Shown: positions 8,806 through 17,752, numbered from the stretch's first letter. The stretch: 64,000 bases of DNA from Selenomonas sp. (GCF_024699275.1 NZ_JAILPX010000020.1:1-64000); one strand, 5' to 3'. Program-made: numbers and translations. Notes: generated by a model not told the origin, from the sequence alone.

Positions 8806-9183
8806 CTAACTACTAGACAATGAATTTTTTATCAGCTCTAAGAGCTGGTTGAATGTAAATTGAAACATTTCCAAATCCGCCGCCTGTGCATTATCTATGT
8901 GAATGCCCACCGTAACGGTTACCACACCGCCGGTAATGCGTGAAAGCATTTGGGCCGCCCCACGAGCGAATTCGTCATCTAAATGACCAAGCTGGCAAAT
9001 GACGGAAACCGAAGCTGATTGTCCCTTGCCGGTGAGGCTGGGGCGTGGCGTGGCTACGGCGGTAGCTCCGATATGGGGCACTGTGCCCCCCGTTATCACC
9101 ACCACCTTATCTCGGCCTGCCGCCATCAAAGACGCAGACAATTTATACTTTTTTCTTCCGGAAGTAAAATTCCTGCATTCCAT
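8806..9183 (-). CDS. lpdD: LpdD-like prenylated-flavin-associated protein of a gallate decarboxylase system
   Basis: A 125-residue cytosolic protein resembling LpdD, the small third component of the gallate/protocatechuate decarboxylase system of Lactiplantibacillus plantarum. Its family is thought to help handle the prenylated flavin cofactor. Visible family-like features are the TGGTVPHIG motif near residue 32 and the C-terminal region with GGVVTVTVGIHIDNA. It lies 2 bases after the UbiX-type gene and 13 bases before the tannase gene, so it is translationally tied to both. The strong AGGAGG ribosome site fixes the ATG at 9183. The family call rests on both sequence and position. Confidence 0.75.
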   Translation of the reverse strand: MECRNFTSGRKKYKLSASLMAAGRDKVVVITGGTVPHIGATAVATPRPSLTGKGQSASVSVICQLGHLDDEFARGAAQMLSRITGGVVTVTVGIHIDNAQAADLEMFQFTFNQLLELIKNSLSSS

Positions 9184-9185
9184 GA

Positions 9186-9758
9186 TTAAATTTTCTCCTC
9201 CTGAATCTGCCAGGGGACAAAAGCCTTGTACTCTAATCCAAACTGGCGCAAAATCTTGCCGATGATATGCTGAATTTGTTTTTCCACCGTATCAGCTCCA
9301 TTATAAAATGTCAGCATGGGCGGAATAACCACACAACCGTAATCGGCGATTTCTTTTATGTTACGCAGGTGAATACGGGAAAGCGGCATTTCTCTGGGGA
9401 CAATAACCACCCGGCGATTTTCCTTCAGACATACATCAGCGGCTCTAAGGAGCAGATTTTCGGCAAACCCTGCGGCAATTCCCGCTACGGTTTTCATGCT
9501 GCAAGGCAGGATAATCATGCCATCTGTAACAAAGGAACCGCTGGAAATGGCAGCGGCCATATTGCGATTATCGTGTACCACATCAGACAGAGCTTTTACT
9601 TCTGCCAACGTCAGATTTGTTTCGCAGCGGAAATTTTCCGCTGCTCCTTCAGTAATAACAAGGTGAGTTTCCACATTATCAAAGTTTTTCAGCACCTTTA
9701 GGAGCTCATAGCCCATAATTACACCACTGGCGCCGGAAATTCCTATGATTATACGCAT
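9186..9758 (-). CDS. lpdB: UbiX-family flavin prenyltransferase
   Basis: A 190-residue UbiX/Pad1-family protein that prenylates FMN to make the cofactor used by UbiD-type decarboxylases. It opens with IIGISGASGVIMGYELLKVL, the flavin-binding GASG motif, and carries the conserved GSF region near residue 88 (ISSGSFVTDGMIILPCSMKTVA) and VPREMPLSRIHLRN near 140. Length is normal for the family. The neighbouring UbiD gene at 11322-12818 is its obvious client. The order UbiX-LpdD matches lpdB-lpdD in L. plantarum, although there lpdC lies elsewhere on the chromosome. Confidence 0.92.
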   Translation of the reverse strand: MRIIIGISGASGVIMGYELLKVLKNFDNVETHLVITEGAAENFRCETNLTLAEVKALSDVVHDNRNMAAAISSGSFVTDGMIILPCSMKTVAGIAAGFAENLLLRAADVCLKENRRVVIVPREMPLSRIHLRNIKEIADYGCVVIPPMLTFYNGADTVEKQIQHIIGKILRQFGLEYKAFVPWQIQEEKI

Positions 9759-9819
9759 GATTATCAGCCTTTCCTATTAGCATTTCAACGAGGCAAAGAC
9801 AACTTTACCCCGCATTGCT

Positions 9820-11205
9820 TTACCACAAACCAATAACCTTCCACCAAGGAAGTTCAACTACGCAAGAGAGGATAAAGAGCACGATGGTGAAGGGCACGCC
9901 CAAACGGATACATTCTTTTTCAGAATACATGCCGTTTTCCTCTCCCATGCCCACTAGCATGGCCAGATTATGGAAGGGCAGGATAAAATGAGCATTGATA
10001 GCTGTGTAGGCAATCATTACGGGAATAATGGAAGAAATGCCCATAGAAGAAGTAAAGGCCAGCATAGCGGGAATAACAATGCCCATAACGGCGATAACGG
10101 AACCAAAAATCATATGAATGATAATGGCCACTAAGGTAATAAAGGCACCTAAGACAAACATATTTTCCGGTGCACTGCTGGGTAAAAGTGTCTGGGCTAT
10201 CCAGGCGTTCATGCCTGTAGACCCGCCCACGCGACCAATAGCCACAGCAGCGGTCAGGAATAGCAGCGTCTGTACCGGCACACCGCCCCAGCTTTTCGAG
10301 GTTAGGATGCCACCGATTTTCGGCATGGCCATCATCACCGCGATAAAAAGCGTTACCCAGCCAATATCCACGCCATGAATGGTATCCGTAAGCCAGAGAA
10401 TAATGGCTAATGCCACCCAAAAGGCGGTGCGTTTTTCCTTGCCGGTCATCGGGCCAAGTTCCCGACGTTTAACATCGATCTCTTCTTTATTTACGTTCAC
10501 TTCTTTGGTGGGCTTAAAGAGTATTAAAATCATAAACAGTGTTATGATGCTGGCCACTATCATCGGCGGGCCCATGACAATAAACCATTTCAACCAGCCC
10601 ACAGGTTCCGGGGCACAGCTTTCAGCTGCCAATGGATTAATGGAAGCATCACCTGTCAGGAAAATCATAGAAACAGGGATAGACGCTACAAATACCGAAA
10701 AGCCGATTTTCACCGCATCCTCATGCGGAATATGGGCACTTTTAATGACCACTGCCATAACGGACATAATAAGGAATGCTCGCGGCCACGGGTGGGGAAT
10801 TAAGAGAGCGAGAATAAAGGTCAATACAAAGATAGAAACGATAATGCTTTTAAAGTTAGAAACATAGCGGGCAATATACCAGTAAGCAATGCGTTCCCCT
10901 AAGCCCGATTCCCGCACCGCCGTAGCGATTAGGTATGCACCAATGATAAGATACATCATGGAAGTAGTCCATGTAGAGAATATAAGGGTGGTAGGCGCTA
11001 CGTTACACACTGCTAATAATAGCAAATATAAGCCTGAAGTATATCCCGGCTGTGTAATGCCAAAGGCCCAAAAAACAACGGTCATCAATGAAAAAGCCAA
11101 ACAGAGATGACCTTCATGGGAAAGGCCCTGAATATCCATGGCGTATATCCCCAAAGCAAGCAAAGTGCCTAATACCAAACCGATCAGGCCTTTATTTTTG
11201 CCCAT
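9820..11205 (-). CDS. SLC13/DASS-family anion transporter, probable gallate permease
   Basis: A 461-residue membrane protein with about 11-12 hydrophobic segments, of the divalent-anion:Na+ symporter (DASS/SLC13, CitT-like) group. Family hallmarks include a Ser-Asn/Thr-Asn style loop region and the repeated half structure (an early GDASINPLAA segment and a late YTAINAHFILPFHN segment). It sits between the UbiX and UbiD genes of the gallate-type operon, so gallate or a related phenolic acid is the likely substrate; this is inference from context. The ATG at 11205 has AGGAGG nine bases upstream; an in-frame GTG farther upstream would overlap that site. Confidence 0.82.
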   Translation of the reverse strand: MGKNKGLIGLVLGTLLALGIYAMDIQGLSHEGHLCLAFSLMTVVFWAFGITQPGYTSGLYLLLLAVCNVAPTTLIFSTWTTSMMYLIIGAYLIATAVRESGLGERIAYWYIARYVSNFKSIIVSIFVLTFILALLIPHPWPRAFLIMSVMAVVIKSAHIPHEDAVKIGFSVFVASIPVSMIFLTGDASINPLAAESCAPEPVGWLKWFIVMGPPMIVASIITLFMILILFKPTKEVNVNKEEIDVKRRELGPMTGKEKRTAFWVALAIILWLTDTIHGVDIGWVTLFIAVMMAMPKIGGILTSKSWGGVPVQTLLFLTAAVAIGRVGGSTGMNAWIAQTLLPSSAPENMFVLGAFITLVAIIIHMIFGSVIAVMGIVIPAMLAFTSSMGISSIIPVMIAYTAINAHFILPFHNLAMLVGMGEENGMYSEKECIRLGVPFTIVLFILSCVVELPWWKVIGLW

Positions 11206-11321
11206 AACGTTAAACCTCCTATACACATTTACCCGCCCACTTAAGGGAATGGGCGGGCAAATGCTGAATGTGATAATGATGTGTAAATAGAGAATTCACT
11301 TGAAGAAGAAAGGAATTTTAG

Positions 11322-12818
11322 TTAAAATGAGAAATTAAAATCCGGCAACCACTTCTTCGGATCTACCTCCATGAACTTACAACGCTCAAATTTGTCTTTG
11401 AGGTTATACGGCACAGTGCAGTCAAAAATGGCTTTGCAGGAAATACCGTGCACGCGGATAGACGGAGAGAAAGCCGGGTCGTTGGACGGGTCAAGTACAT
11501 GAGTGTGTACGCCAGGAATAGGAATAAAGTCCACATCGCCCTGGAAACGCGTAGTCAGAGCCCACATAACATCGTCCATATCGAAAATATCCACATCTTC
11601 ATCCACAAGGAATACATGCTTCATTTCTGAGAAAGCAGAAAAGGCTAAGAGAGCTGCCTGACGCTGACGGCCTTCATCGTTGATGTTGTTTTTCCGCATC
11701 TGCAAGATGGTAACGAACTTACCACCGCCACAGGGAGCAGCATGCACATTTACAAGGCGTCCCGGCATAGCCCGTTCTACCATGTCAATAACACTGGCTT
11801 CCGTGGGAATACCGGCCATGGAAACATGTTCATGGCTGGGGCCAATGCAGCTCTCCATAATGGGATTCTTACGAGTAGTTACTGCCTTTACCTTGATAAC
11901 AGGCAGATAAGCAGGCAGGTTGTCGCCTTTGGCGTCACCGGTGTAACCAGGAAATTCCGGCATAGCCTTGCCTGTATTGGTGTTAACATCTTCACGCATG
12001 GTAAGGCCGGGGATTAGTTCACCTTCAATTACGTATTCAGCGTTAGCAATACAGGTTTCCGGAATGGAAACGCACTTTGCCAGTTCTACCGCCTTGCCAC
12101 GCAGAGCACCGGCAATCTGTAATTCATTGAACCCTTGTGGGGTTGTGGGGGGTTCAAATCCAGCACACATATAAACGGCAGGGTCAAGGCCAATGCTGAC
12201 AGAAATCGGCATTGGCTTATTAAGTTTCAGGTATTTTTCCCAAAACGCACCTAAATGACGAGAACCAGGTGTAATCCACATGGTCATTTCATCGCGGGAC
12301 TGAATGCACAGGCGATGAATGGTTACATCACTGTCGCCGTTTTCTGGGTCGGAACCGGAACACAACCCCATAGTTACATACGGGCCGGCGTCCTCAGGTG
12401 TATTCGTAGGAGCCGGTACTAGCTTACGCAGGTCAAAATCCGGATCTTCAGAGCGATAGATAACTTCCTGACAGGGAACAGGATTATCAGTTACCACCGG
12501 AGGGATTGTATTTTTCACGGCTTCACGGAGCTTCCAGCCCAAACGCTTGTAATCGGTATCCAAGAGCATACCCACCCGCTTACGGCTGGAAAGCATACCA
12601 ATAACTACACGGCTGTCAGGGAACCCCTTCACATTGTTAAATACCATAGCAGGTCCTTCCTGCGTAGGACGCTTAACTGTACCACCGGAACCAACATAAC
12701 GATAAATACCAGAAATTTCTGCGTTAGGGTCAGCTTCCACATCGGTTTCCACTAACTGCCCAGGCTGCTTAGCTAAAAAAGCCAAAGCCGAACGCAAATC
12801 ATGAACTTCACTTGCCAT
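11322..12818 (-). CDS. lpdC: UbiD-family decarboxylase, probable gallate decarboxylase catalytic subunit
   Basis: A 498-residue UbiD-family enzyme, the usual size for L. plantarum LpdC (about 490). It is expected to decarboxylate gallate (to pyrogallol) or protocatechuate using prenylated FMN made by the adjacent UbiX. Visible family segments are VTMGLCSGSDPENGDSDVTIHR near residues 145-166, a GHEHVSM-like stretch (CIGPSHEHVSMAG) and VFLVDEDVDIFDMDDVMWAL. I chose ATG 12818 because AGGAGG lies eight bases upstream; the upstream in-frame extension has no family similarity and crosses the promoter region. First gene of the five-gene operon, divergent from lysR. Substrate within the hydroxybenzoate group is inferred. 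Confidence 0.87.
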   Translation of the reverse strand: MASEVHDLRSALAFLAKQPGQLVETDVEADPNAEISGIYRYVGSGGTVKRPTQEGPAMVFNNVKGFPDSRVVIGMLSSRKRVGMLLDTDYKRLGWKLREAVKNTIPPVVTDNPVPCQEVIYRSEDPDFDLRKLVPAPTNTPEDAGPYVTMGLCSGSDPENGDSDVTIHRLCIQSRDEMTMWITPGSRHLGAFWEKYLKLNKPMPISVSIGLDPAVYMCAGFEPPTTPQGFNELQIAGALRGKAVELAKCVSIPETCIANAEYVIEGELIPGLTMREDVNTNTGKAMPEFPGYTGDAKGDNLPAYLPVIKVKAVTTRKNPIMESCIGPSHEHVSMAGIPTEASVIDMVERAMPGRLVNVHAAPCGGGKFVTILQMRKNNINDEGRQRQAALLAFSAFSEMKHVFLVDEDVDIFDMDDVMWALTTRFQGDVDFIPIPGVHTHVLDPSNDPAFSPSIRVHGISCKAIFDCTVPYNLKDKFERCKFMEVDPKKWLPDFNFSF

Positions 12819-12893
12819 TTGTTTACCTCCTAACTTCATGCTATGTACAGTGTAAAACTGAATAATTGTTAAATCAATTCGGTTATCGAAAGG

Positions 12894-12910
12894 TTCTATT
12901 CCAAATAGAA
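12894..12910. promoter_or_regulatory. Likely LysR operator in the lpdC/lysR divergent promoter region
   Basis: A perfect inverted repeat, TTCTATT-CCA-AATAGAA, contains the T-N11-A pattern typical of LysR-family boxes. It lies 44 bp before the lysR start and 76 bp before the UbiD start, between the divergent genes, and just upstream of a TATTAT-like -10 for lysR. It could serve both activation of the catabolic operon and autorepression. Confidence 0.65.
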
Positions 12911-12953
12911 ATGTGCTATTATAAGATAAAATTGTTTCCAAAGGAGCTTTGCT

Positions 12954-13829
12954 ATGGATATCGAACAACTAAAATACTTTCTTGCCGTCTACAGTTGCAA
13001 ACAAATGACCCTAGCTGCCGATACTCTGTTTATTTCCCAATCCTCCCTCTCCAAGCACATTGCCCAGCTGGAAAAAGAAGTCGGCGTACCTCTTTTTGAC
13101 CGCAGTGGCCGCACCTTGCACATCACCAGCGCGGGCATGGATTTTGAGGTGTTTGCCCGGGAGGCAGTAGCCAAACATGATGCCATCATCCGCCAGTTGC
13201 AAAACAATCTTAATGCACATCAAAGCACCCTGACCATCGGAACCATTCCTGTATTGGCACAGTATGATATCCATAAAAAAATCCTTGCCTTTGGCAAGGA
13301 AAATCCGCATATTAAACTGACGCTTATTGAAGAAAAAGGCGACCATGTGCTAAAACTGCTGGATGATGAACTGGTGGATTTGGCTATTGTCCGTGCCGAA
13401 GGCCTGAACCGCAGCGAATACAAAGTCCTTGCGTTGGCGCAGGACGAATTGGTTCTGATTCTAAGTTCGCAGCATCCTTTAGCAGCAGAGGATACGATAA
13501 ATCTGGCTGACTTGGCGGCAGAAGATTTTTTCCTTCTGGACGTGGGTTCCTTGCCACAACAGCCCGTTTTGCAAGCTTGCCAGCGCGCCGGTTTTTCGCC
13601 CCGGCTGCGCCAATCCTTTACCCGTATAGAAACCATCATCGGCTTTGTGGCGGAAAACGACGGTGTGGCACTTATCATGGAAAAAGACCTGAATGCCTTT
13701 GATCAGCGTAGAATATGTATAAAGAAATTAACCGTGCCTGTGACCACCACTGTTGCCCTTGTTTTCCCCCACGGCAAGCATCTTAGCCCTGCATCCTGCT
13801 GCTTGCGGGATTTTTTGTCTAGCAGGTAA
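12954..13829 (+). CDS. LysR-family regulator of the tannin/gallate operon
   Basis: A 291-residue LysR-type regulator. The N-terminal helix-turn-helix (about residues 1-60) reads MDIEQLKYFLAVYSCKQMTL, with FISQSSLSKHIAQLEKEVGV and LFDRSGRTLHITSAG. The rest is the periplasmic-binding-protein-like effector domain (about 90-285). It is divergently transcribed from the decarboxylase operon, the usual place for a dedicated activator, and corresponds in context to the LysR gene TanR of L. plantarum. The effector is probably a galloyl ester or gallate (inference). The ATG follows AAGGAG. Confidence 0.87.
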   Translation: MDIEQLKYFLAVYSCKQMTLAADTLFISQSSLSKHIAQLEKEVGVPLFDRSGRTLHITSAGMDFEVFAREAVAKHDAIIRQLQNNLNAHQSTLTIGTIPVLAQYDIHKKILAFGKENPHIKLTLIEEKGDHVLKLLDDELVDLAIVRAEGLNRSEYKVLALAQDELVLILSSQHPLAAEDTINLADLAAEDFFLLDVGSLPQQPVLQACQRAGFSPRLRQSFTRIETIIGFVAENDGVALIMEKDLNAFDQRRICIKKLTVPVTTTVALVFPHGKHLSPASCCLRDFLSSR

Positions 13830-14055
13830 ATATCAGAAATACCGGTTACGGATGGAGTTTGTCTTCGTACTGTTTTAGAGCAGCGTCAAATTGTTTGCTG
13901 CAAGGCTCGATTTCGTCTTGCTTCGCAGCGCTTAATCTACATTTGTACGGAGGCTAGGCTAATTGCTGATACTTCCTTGAGTAATTTCTCCCAAAGATAA
14001 GCTCTTACATATTCTACTTTTTCTTCTACTGATATCTTCTGTCAATTTGGCATAG
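13830..14055. other. Intergenic region with a short coding-like remnant
   Basis: No intact gene is visible. On the minus strand a frame of about 30 codons ending at about 13847 reads with a protein-like texture (LSAAKQDEIE, then FDAALKQYEDKLHP), but it has no start or ribosome site and a stop codon lies just upstream. It may be the tail of a lost gene. I cannot assign it to a family. Confidence 0.35.
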
Positions 14056-14107
14056 AAAAACTCCCCCTATGACGACCGTTTTATTTTTTACTGTCTCATA
14101 GGGGGAG
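14056..14107 (-). terminator. Terminator of the DUF438 gene
   Basis: A 12-bp perfect inverted repeat (CTCCCCCTATGA / TCATAGGGGGAG) with a long A/T-rich loop is followed on the minus strand by five T. It lies 26 bases past the stop of the gene at 14133. Confidence 0.75.
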
Positions 14108-14132
14108 CATATCAATTCACAGCTCCTTACCA

Positions 14133-15602
14133 TCAACGCTTCTTGGCAAATTTCTCTAAGATATGTGCACAATCCTGTACCGCTTCCAAGGTACCCATAT
14201 ACTCACCCTGTTCATCATAAACCGCCATGTATTTGACCATGATGGGCTTACCCATGATATAGCGGGCCACCTCCAGGGAACTGCGCTTCTTGGCTTTGAA
14301 GTCGGCCACCAGGTTGCGCACCACCGGTACAATCTGAGGGGGATGGCACTCTGCCACATCCCTGCCCAAAGCTGCCATGGGCCTGGGAAATACCCGCCCC
14401 TCATTGATGAAGAACCGTAATTTCTCATCCTGATCGATAAAGGTCAGATCCAGGGGCAGCAGGGAAAAAATGGAACTTAGCTGTTTTACCGTCAATTCCC
14501 CGGTGGGCAGCTGAATCTTGCCATCCAGGATTTCCTGTCCCTTGACCTTGGCCAATTCCTGGGCAGCCCAGGCTTCGCCTTCCTCCCATTTCGCCGGGTT
14601 CTCCACAAAGGCAATGCCCATTTCCGGGAAATCCCGATAGACGCGCTTCCATTCCTCCTGGGTGAAATAACGCAGGCATAGAGGAAAGAGAATCTGTTCC
14701 TCTTTATAAATCATTTCCCGGGTGCGCTGGGTCATAGCAGCAATCCGCCCCTTATAGATAAAGACGTTATCCGCGTCTTCCAGGACAGCCCGAGTCAATG
14801 TACCCAGCTCTTTCTTGATTTCATCATCCACCCCCCACATGACCTGGGAAGGGCCCGTTACGCCGTATTTATAGAGCAGGGGCATGAAGAGTTCTTCCTT
14901 CTTGGCATAATGGGCGCGAATGCCGTTGAACTGACGAAGTGCTGGAATGACCACCTCTGCGTCCGGCGCAGCATCGCCTTCACACTGTTCCCGCAGAATA
15001 TCCAAAATCTTTTCCAGTCCGGTGTTTTCCGCCCGCATCAAGCTGACGGGATGACCAGCCGGCAGCTCTTCCTCCTGCTGATTCTGGCTGACCTTTTGGA
15101 CCAGCCTCTCCGTTTCGGCTTTCTTCGCCTGCAATTCCGCTTTGATGACTTCAGCTTCCGTCTGGCCATGGAACATGGCAGAATGAATATCACAAAGTTT
15201 CTGTACCTGTTTCATGGGGGTACCGCCTTTTATGAGCTCCTGCTCTGCCGCTGCAATCTCCATCACGGAAACGCTGGAAAATTCCTGCACGAACTCCTGG
15301 CGTACCGTTTCCAAATCTTCCCCCTTGGTCAGGCGCTCAATATAGCTCTTTAGCTTTGCCTTGCGCTCCTCATCTTCCCCGTTGATGACGGTAAAGCCAT
15401 ATTCCTTAAACGCTGTCATGATTTTATCTAAAGGTACGTTCTGCATGGCTGCTCCCCTGGGGATGGTCATGATATTTCCCATAACCTTCAACGCCATTGG
15501 ATTCAGGATTTTTGCAAACCCCAGCTCCGCCAAAATTTCCTTTACCTCGGGATGAGCCTTCACGATTTCTGCAACAGTCAAATTCAAATCAATGGTTTTC
15601 AC
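14133..15602 (-). CDS. DUF1858/DUF438 hemerythrin-like and PAS-domain protein
   Basis: A 489-residue soluble protein combining an N-terminal DUF1858-like domain (about residues 1-65), a DUF438 region (about 85-155), a four-helix hemerythrin-like segment (about 195-320, with RAHYAKKEELFMPLL and YKEEQILFPLCL) and a C-terminal PAS-like domain (about 375-485). Proteins of this layout occur in anaerobes and are suspected to sense or handle oxygen, nitric oxide or iron, but the function is not established. The GTG start at 15602 follows AAGGAG eight bases upstream. It is a single-gene unit with its own terminator. Confidence 0.82.
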   Translation of the reverse strand: MKTIDLNLTVAEIVKAHPEVKEILAELGFAKILNPMALKVMGNIMTIPRGAAMQNVPLDKIMTAFKEYGFTVINGEDEERKAKLKSYIERLTKGEDLETVRQEFVQEFSSVSVMEIAAAEQELIKGGTPMKQVQKLCDIHSAMFHGQTEAEVIKAELQAKKAETERLVQKVSQNQQEEELPAGHPVSLMRAENTGLEKILDILREQCEGDAAPDAEVVIPALRQFNGIRAHYAKKEELFMPLLYKYGVTGPSQVMWGVDDEIKKELGTLTRAVLEDADNVFIYKGRIAAMTQRTREMIYKEEQILFPLCLRYFTQEEWKRVYRDFPEMGIAFVENPAKWEEGEAWAAQELAKVKGQEILDGKIQLPTGELTVKQLSSIFSLLPLDLTFIDQDEKLRFFINEGRVFPRPMAALGRDVAECHPPQIVPVVRNLVADFKAKKRSSLEVARYIMGKPIMVKYMAVYDEQGEYMGTLEAVQDCAHILEKFAKKR

Positions 15603-15739
15603 GTTGTATCTCCTTTATGTATTCCCCTATTTCACCTATCTCATTTATCTGCTTTCATTATAGCGGAACAACGTGCAGCCTGCTGTTACATTGGTTACTA
15701 AAGAAAGAAGAAACGGTAAAATCGATGCGTTTCCCTTCT

Positions 15740-16168
15740 CTATTCCAGACTATTTCCCTGGGCAAAAGGAGTTCCCTCCAGACTAAGAATGGAAACACTT
15801 TCCTCCACCACCGCCGAGCAGATTTCCCGCAGCCTGTTTTGCAACCGAAAAAGTTCCTCGTTGTCAGACGCATGCTTAATGGCTTCCATATCCCGTTGGG
15901 CGCTTCGGGCCAAATGCAGTACCTTGCCCAATTCCTTCCGCCCTGTCATCATGGCCACCAAAGGCTTGGCGGAATTTTCCCCCAACATATTCACCAAGGG
16001 GCGGAACAAATCCTCCGATAAGACTGCAGCAAAGCCCTGTACCTTCTTCTGATTCACCTTTAGCGAAGCCTTGCAAAATTCCTCCTGCTTCGTGAAACGT
16101 GGCTTATTCCATTCATGCACCGTCTTGATGATTCGTTTGGTGTCCTTCTTGCTTCTGGCCAAAATCAT
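15740..16168 (-). CDS. Hypothetical helical protein (142 aa)
   Basis: A 142-residue, lysine- and arginine-rich, largely helical soluble protein with no domain I recognise. The ATG at 16168 lies only about two bases after GGAGG; an in-frame TTG six bases later would have better spacing, so the true start could be 16162. No membrane segment or signal peptide is present. It lies upstream of the DUF438 gene on the same strand, with a gap of about 137 bases. Coding texture is convincing, but function is unknown. Confidence 0.6.
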   Translation of the reverse strand: MILARSKKDTKRIIKTVHEWNKPRFTKQEEFCKASLKVNQKKVQGFAAVLSEDLFRPLVNMLGENSAKPLVAMMTGRKELGKVLHLARSAQRDMEAIKHASDNEELFRLQNRLREICSAVVEESVSILSLEGTPFAQGNSLE

Positions 16169-16236
16169 TCCTCCATTGTTCCATATTATCCATTATCTAT
16201 TATCTTCTACGACTCCCCTTGGCTTTCCTTCCCCAC

Positions 16237-16270
16237 GCGAAAAAGACCGGCAGACGAACCTGCCGGTCTT
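16237..16270 (-). terminator. Terminator downstream of the 59-aa gene
   Basis: A 10-bp perfect inverted repeat (AAGACCGGCA / TGCCGGTCTT) with an 8-base loop is followed on the minus strand by five T. It ends transcription from the small gene at 16345-16524. Confidence 0.8.
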
Positions 16271-16344
16271 CCCGTAACATTTCCATTTTTCAACACCTGC
16301 GCCGAGACAGCAACATGGACCATACTGCCCGGATGGGTTAAAAA

Positions 16345-16524
16345 TCACTGCAGTCCCGATTTTTCTCTGTCGGGTCTCCAGATCTGCCGATGATTGGGGG
16401 TAACGAAAGGGGGTTTCCTTTCCCCATTCTCCAGGAAAAAGATGGGAACATAGCCCACAGTTCCGCCAACCACCTTTTCCATTTTTTCTATGGATACTTC
16501 CTTGTCTCGTAATTTCGCCACCAT
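16345..16524 (-). CDS. Small hypothetical protein (59 aa)
   Basis: A 59-codon frame starts MVAKLRDKEVSIEKMEK and continues with GGTVGYVPIFFLENGERKPP, a folded-looking mix of charged helix and beta-type residues. It ends shortly before a clear terminator at 16237-16270. A GGAAGG ribosome-site candidate lies about ten bases before the ATG. A longer overlapping frame at 16193-16534 reads into the terminator stem and has poor composition, so I prefer this one. No family recognised. Confidence 0.5.
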   Translation of the reverse strand: MVAKLRDKEVSIEKMEKVVGGTVGYVPIFFLENGERKPPFVTPNHRQIWRPDREKSGLQ

Positions 16525-16770
16525 GATCCATCATCCTTCCGCTATGTTCGCTGTTTGAAGAACTGTCATCTCTATATACGCACCAGCAGGCTATTCATTA
16601 CAAGAAATTTTCACCAGGTCACCGCTATGCAACAAATTCCCCTTCGCCACCATTATTCCCTTGTCGAAAACGCCTATACAACAGCCAATGAATTTACCGC
16701 ATTTATTTGACGGTGTCCCTAAACTGCATTATACTTTGCTATGTATATTTCTAGGATTGGAGCTTCATTC

Positions 16771-17364
16771 GTGAATATAATGAAACGTATCGTGGGACAT
16801 ACCTGGATGATTCTACGGCATAAATATTGGGTATTTCGCTTTTGCTGCATGGCAGGAATTCCCTGGCAGGGCTTTATGCATGACTGGTCAAAATTCTCTC
16901 CCATGGAGTTTTGCGAAAGTGTAAAATACTACAACGGCCAGGTGTCCCCCATCAAAATCTGCAAACAGGAAAACAACGGCCTTTCCCTGGCCTGGATTCA
17001 TCACCATGGCCGTAATCTGCATCACTATGAAGCCTGGTGGGACAATTTTGACCATGGAGCCCATCCCCAGGACATGTCCTACAAATACGCGGTGGAAATG
17101 ATCTGCGATTTCCTTGGGGCAGGCAAGGCCTATGGACGGGATAAATTTACCTTTGCAGCAGAATATAAATGGTGGCAGCAGAAGCGGGCCACCGGCATCG
17201 GGATGAGCCCCCATATGCAGGCCTTTGTGGAAACGGTACTCAGCGGGCTGGCCAAAACAGGTGATTTGGCTTTGCTGCGGCCTAACTCCTTACAGCTAAT
17301 CTATCAGACAACAGTGAAAGAGGGAAAAGATGAATATCCAGATTTTCGGCACCAAGAAGTGTAA
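16771..17364 (+). CDS. DUF5662 family protein
   Basis: A protein of about 197 residues matching the DUF5662 family, which is found in Bacillota and phages and has no known function. It is rich in conserved histidine and tryptophan motifs: GHTWMILRHKYWVFRFC, FMHDWSKFSP, WIHHHGRNLHHYEAWW and FAAEYKWWQQK. The histidine/aspartate pattern suggests metal binding, but that is inference. The GTG at 16771 has GGAG eight bases upstream; the ATG at 16780 is 17 bases away and the ATG at 16741 precedes the site. It overlaps the ArsC-like gene by 35 bases, so the two are co-translated. Confidence 0.82.
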   Translation: MNIMKRIVGHTWMILRHKYWVFRFCCMAGIPWQGFMHDWSKFSPMEFCESVKYYNGQVSPIKICKQENNGLSLAWIHHHGRNLHHYEAWWDNFDHGAHPQDMSYKYAVEMICDFLGAGKAYGRDKFTFAAEYKWWQQKRATGIGMSPHMQAFVETVLSGLAKTGDLALLRPNSLQLIYQTTVKEGKDEYPDFRHQEV

Positions 17365-17665
17365 CGACACCAAAAAAGCCCAGCGCTTCTTCAAAGAACG
17401 GGGCATAAAATTCCAATTTATCGATATGCTGGATAAGGGCATGAGCAAGGGCGAGTTCCAGTCCGTAGCCAAAGCCCATGGCGGCATCGATGGCATGATC
17501 AATCCAGACTGTAAGGATAAGGATGCACTGGCCCGGGTAAACTATATGGCGGATAAGCTGGAAACCCTGTTAGAAAATCAGCAGGTCATCAAAACCCCCG
17601 TGGTAAGGAACGGCAAGGAATCCACCATCGGCTATGAACCGGATATCTGGAAAAGCTGGCAATAA
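17330..17665 (+). CDS. ArsC/Spx-family thioredoxin-fold protein
   Basis: A 111-residue member of the ArsC/Spx/YffB family. It begins with the beta-strand and active-site loop IFGTKKCNDTKKAQRFF, which contains one cysteine (Cys11) where classic arsenate reductases have their catalytic residue. The conserved IKTPVVRNG loop with cis-proline is present near residues 87-95. Only one other cysteine is present (DCKDKD, about 60). Arsenate reduction is not proven: many family members are redox-linked regulators or of unknown function. The start codon lies inside the DUF5662 gene and follows GAGGGAA. Confidence 0.85.
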   Translation: MNIQIFGTKKCNDTKKAQRFFKERGIKFQFIDMLDKGMSKGEFQSVAKAHGGIDGMINPDCKDKDALARVNYMADKLETLLENQQVIKTPVVRNGKESTIGYEPDIWKSWQ

Positions 17666-17705
17666 ACAAAATCATGTTTTATGAAATAACACGTCCCTAA
17701 TAACC

Positions 17706-17747
17706 AAGGTGGTTCGCTGACTCAAAAGTGTCAGCGAACCGCCTTTT
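17706..17747 (+). terminator. Terminator after the ArsC/Spx-family gene
   Basis: A 14-bp inverted repeat (17708-17721 with 17730-17743, one G-U pair) is followed by TTTT. It lies 40 bases past the stop codon. Confidence 0.8.
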
Positions 17748-17752
17748 GTCTT

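Noticed and set aside
16193..16534. 113-codon minus-strand frame
   Set aside because: It reads through a clear terminator stem and has poor composition. The 59-codon frame in another phase fits better.
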